From assembly GCF_024181285.1 (NCBI RefSeq), contig NZ_CP051201.1, positions 1,116,001-1,180,000 of the forward strand: a stretch of DNA of 64,000 nucleotides, given 5' to 3'. Below are positions 61,812-64,000 of the stretch, one piece after another (the first letter of the stretch is position 1; each line of letters begins with the position of its first letter). Both the position numbers and the translations under genes were made by a program. Source of the stretch: Treponema sp. OMZ 790. GTDB taxonomy: Bacteria > Spirochaetota > Spirochaetia > Treponematales > Treponemataceae. A model generated the notes under the pieces. That model searched no databases. It saw nothing but the letters and a program-made list of their open reading frames with translations, and was not told where the DNA came from.

Positions 61812-62278
61812 TTACCTCAGTATGGACTGATAAAAATATGGAAAAGATAAACATAGATTTGGATAATTCCCAAACTGAAGAGTCCTGCGCTATAAAACAA
61901 AAAGATTGCTATGCGGTAAAAAGCTGTGCAACATGCGGAGGTTGCGGCTTTGCCGGAAAAAACAAGGAAACAGGTCTTTTAGCCGTAAGCGGAAATAAGA
62001 TTACTGCCTTAAACAAAAGCGGTAAAAGTTTAAAAAAAGGAGACCCGGTTATTGTCGAAATTAAGGAAAATCAAACAAGACTTCAAGCCCTTTCTTCGGT
62101 TATCCTTCCTATCCTCCTCGCATTTATTTTAAGCTTAAGCTCTTACCTCTTTTTTCACACCGAAAAAGCAATTGTAGGCGGTCTTTTTTTAGGGCTCATA
62201 ATAGGAACAGCCCTAGCCTTCCTATTAAAAAATAAAATGGGAGATAAGGCCCTGCCTCAAGTAATAGGCCGCCTGTAG
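61793..62278 (+). CDS. RseC/SoxR-reducing-system family membrane protein
   Basis: The 161-residue protein has a RseC-like start (RHGIVTSVWTDKNMEKINID), a cysteine set CAIKQKDCYAVKSCATCGGC (about residues 31-50), and two membrane segments around 105-125 and 128-145. RseC proteins modulate redox control in electron-transfer complexes. The best start is TTG 61793, with GAGGAG 14 nt upstream; a later ATG exists at 61838. It ends the group that starts at the polyprenyl synthase. Confidence 0.7.
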   Translation: MQRHGIVTSVWTDKNMEKINIDLDNSQTEESCAIKQKDCYAVKSCATCGGCGFAGKNKETGLLAVSGNKITALNKSGKSLKKGDPVIVEIKENQTRLQALSSVILPILLAFILSLSSYLFFHTEKAIVGGLFLGLIIGTALAFLLKNKMGDKALPQVIGRL

Positions 62279-62312
62279 GTTCATTAATCAGGCAGCCTAA
62301 ACCGATTTTTAC

Positions 62313-63758
62313 TTACGGATTGAATACTCCGGGCTGGGGAGCCCTGATTCTTACCAAGGCTGTAAAGGCATCGGAGTTTAGACTCATAAATTCTTCTATC
62401 GAAGTTTCTTTTCCGCTTTCATATACATCGATATGAAAATTCCCGAAAACATCAAAATAAGGAAAAAAGGCTGCAATATGGTGATACTGACGCAAAGGAG
62501 GATTTCCTTTTTCCCGGCTTACGGCTCCAAGATAAAAATGGCCGGGCTCACTTATTGCAAGATAATAAAGAAGAGCTTGTAAATAGGGAGTTTGATAGCC
62601 GGCAGTTTTCTCGTATCCTTTAAACGAAGCAAAATCCTGCTTCATATTTTTTTGTCTTATGGGAGGCACAAGGGCAAAGGGTTCTATCATAACGTCAACA
62701 CCTGAGACTATCGGTTTTATTGTGCGCTTTACGTTTAAGCTTAAAGCTGCGGCCGCCAGATTGCGTATCCATTCAAGCCCGAAATGCAAGTCTTTATCCT
62801 TATATGGTTTTGTAAAATAAGTATCGGGTACATCGGTTTTAGTTCTAAGACTCTTAATAAAAATACCCTGCCCTGCTATCGGCCTAATCATTCCGTCTAC
62901 TATCCATTTTGCAAAACCTGAACAGTTTACTCCGCCTTTTACGTCTTTAAGTCTTTGATCCGGTCTAATGGCTTTAACAATATCGTCCTCAGTTTGAGCC
63001 CTTCCATCCGTTAAATGGACCGGTTTACCGAATTCGTCAAAACCGCCGTCTTCAATAAATACCAATGTTTTTAATCTGTCTCTGATGGTATCGGAAGCAG
63101 CTTCTACACCGTTATAAAAAATCGGAGGGTTAAATATATCCCATGGAAGCATTTCTTTTGTAATAGAGCGTAATTCTAAAAGAGAAAGATAATATAAATT
63201 TTCGAACGGAATACCAACTGATATATCTTTTCGTACATAGGCATTAAACAGGCAAATACTTATAAGAGAACGCCCCTTAACCTGAGCCGGTCTTATACTC
63301 AAATAAAGCTCAGGATTTTCACGAGGATAAATTTTAATACACTCAAGAGCTCCGGTTTCATAATTTCTATATAAAATCCATGTTCCCTGCGGAACCTTTT
63401 CGAGATTTGAAAACTCGGTATCTATAGGGCTTATAACTACGGCAAGGAGATTTTTTTCTTTTAGATATACGGGCCTTACTTTAAAAAGATTTCCGGCAGA
63501 ATCCGCCTCAATTTGTAAATGATTGGTTGCAATTTCTTCAGGCTTTTCTAAAAGCCATGATCTTGCTATATCTCTTCTAATCAAGGCAGAGTCGGGTACT
63601 CTTTCAAGCGGAACAAGAGGAATAATACCGTTATCCCCTTGCGAATAAGAGTCTTCATAGGATATATCTATTTTTTCATCTCCGTAAACGGAACAAAGAA
63701 CGAAAAACAAAAGAAAAACATATTTTTTAAGTTTTAAATTAAAGCTGCCCATATTCAC
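62313..63758 (-). CDS. Secreted NlpC/P60-like protein of unknown substrate
   Basis: The 481-residue product has a signal peptide (FLLFFVLCSVYG). In the middle, GVNCSGFAKWIVDGM (about residues 278-292) has the NlpC/P60 Cys-Ser-Gly-F core, and RQYHHIAAFFPYFDVF (about 425-440) supplies a candidate catalytic His. Spacing between the two is much longer than in standard NlpC domains. It might process a cell-wall or surface substrate. The frame opens at 63758, with ATG 63752 as an alternative. Confidence 0.5.
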   Translation of the reverse strand: MNMGSFNLKLKKYVFLLFFVLCSVYGDEKIDISYEDSYSQGDNGIIPLVPLERVPDSALIRRDIARSWLLEKPEEIATNHLQIEADSAGNLFKVRPVYLKEKNLLAVVISPIDTEFSNLEKVPQGTWILYRNYETGALECIKIYPRENPELYLSIRPAQVKGRSLISICLFNAYVRKDISVGIPFENLYYLSLLELRSITKEMLPWDIFNPPIFYNGVEAASDTIRDRLKTLVFIEDGGFDEFGKPVHLTDGRAQTEDDIVKAIRPDQRLKDVKGGVNCSGFAKWIVDGMIRPIAGQGIFIKSLRTKTDVPDTYFTKPYKDKDLHFGLEWIRNLAAAALSLNVKRTIKPIVSGVDVMIEPFALVPPIRQKNMKQDFASFKGYEKTAGYQTPYLQALLYYLAISEPGHFYLGAVSREKGNPPLRQYHHIAAFFPYFDVFGNFHIDVYESGKETSIEEFMSLNSDAFTALVRIRAPQPGVFNP

Positions 63759-63800
63759 AGTATCGGATAAATAGAGGATGAACTTAACAGGATATGTTTA

Positions 63801-63992
63801 TCAATCCGCCTCTCTTGCAATTTGGCATACGAGTTCAATATCATTTGCAAAATAATCATCGTCCATATCGATAGTTGCAGCATAGGAATTATAAAACAAA
63901 TGATGGCTGCGGCTGTCCCATGAAATTATATAACGCTTATCCGTTTCTATTTTGTTCGGTCTAAATATTTTACGAGCGAAAGTTTTTTTCAT
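63801..63992 (-). CDS. Small hypothetical protein
   Basis: A 63-residue protein (MKKTFARKIFRPNKIETD...) runs from 63992 to 63801, close to the window edge. The central RYIISWDSRSHHLFYNSYAATIDM and the acidic end are unlike any family I recognise. The upstream sequence before the ATG is only 8 bases here, so its promoter and ribosome site are not visible. Confidence 0.4.
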   Translation of the reverse strand: MKKTFARKIFRPNKIETDKRYIISWDSRSHHLFYNSYAATIDMDDDYFANDIELVCQIAREAD

Positions 63993-64000
63993 TGTGTCCA

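Overview
The window looks like a chromosomal segment of an oral or host-associated treponeme, most probably Treponema denticola or a close relative. This rests on low GC, spirochete-type gene content (a long PPi-dependent phosphofructokinase, a TIGR03545/TIGR03546 pair beside an NFACT protein, many small lipoproteins and an Rpn-type nuclease relic) and the style of the proteins. The species call is an inference; no rRNA is present to fix it.

Layout. 1-3.5 kb: SPOR/TPR envelope proteins, a uracil phosphoribosyltransferase-like enzyme and a deoxyinosine/uracil DNA glycosylase. 3.7-6.3 kb: a large surface lipoprotein gene broken by two single-base frameshifts. 6.8-14.2 kb: a small accessory resistance-like cluster with a GH114-like secreted protein, methyltransferase, TetR regulator, two near-identical Nudix genes, nitroreductase, radical SAM protein, a VapB-like antitoxin with a decapitated VapC, and a MATE exporter. 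A shared GATAAC-type dyad sits in the tetR, nitroreductase and MATE promoters, and a partial copy lies in the methyltransferase promoter. 14.2-18.7 kb: a very AT-rich defence-like islet with a RloC/PrrC-like ATPase (zinc-hook CxxC, C-terminal R-x3-E...H) followed by a non-intron reverse transcriptase whose frame breaks at an A8 run. 18.8-27 kb: housekeeping genes (cbiD, ABC-F, nadK, a DegT-type aminotransferase, cheW, trpS, aspS). 27-29.4 kb: lipoprotein, Rpn pseudogene, SIMPL protein. 29.5-37 kb: glgA behind a striking hairpin-array leader, then the TIGR03546/TIGR03545/NFACT operon, a phosphodiesterase and a lipoprotein. 37-41 kb: a frameshifted secreted protein, miaB, lipA and lplA. 41-46.4 kb: the oppABCDF peptide importer. 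46.4-64 kb: PFP, recR/ybaB, rnhB, envelope genes, a glycosyltransferase, mltG, tRNA-Tyr and tRNA-Thr, ligA, a polyprenyl synthase, TPR, a YmdB-like pseudoenzyme, an RseC-like protein and an NlpC/P60-like secreted protein.

The most unusual signals are (1) intergenic leaders made of consecutive short perfect hairpins, in two places with matching outer design and compensatory stem changes, and at glgA bounded by a 17-nt direct repeat; (2) the RloC-like ATPase plus reverse transcriptase pair; (3) a YmdB-family protein that has lost every catalytic metal ligand; (4) recurrent one-base frame breaks, mostly at short homopolymers, which are either phase-variable/decayed genes or assembly errors; and (5) a Nudix duplication whose edge truncates a vapC toxin gene.
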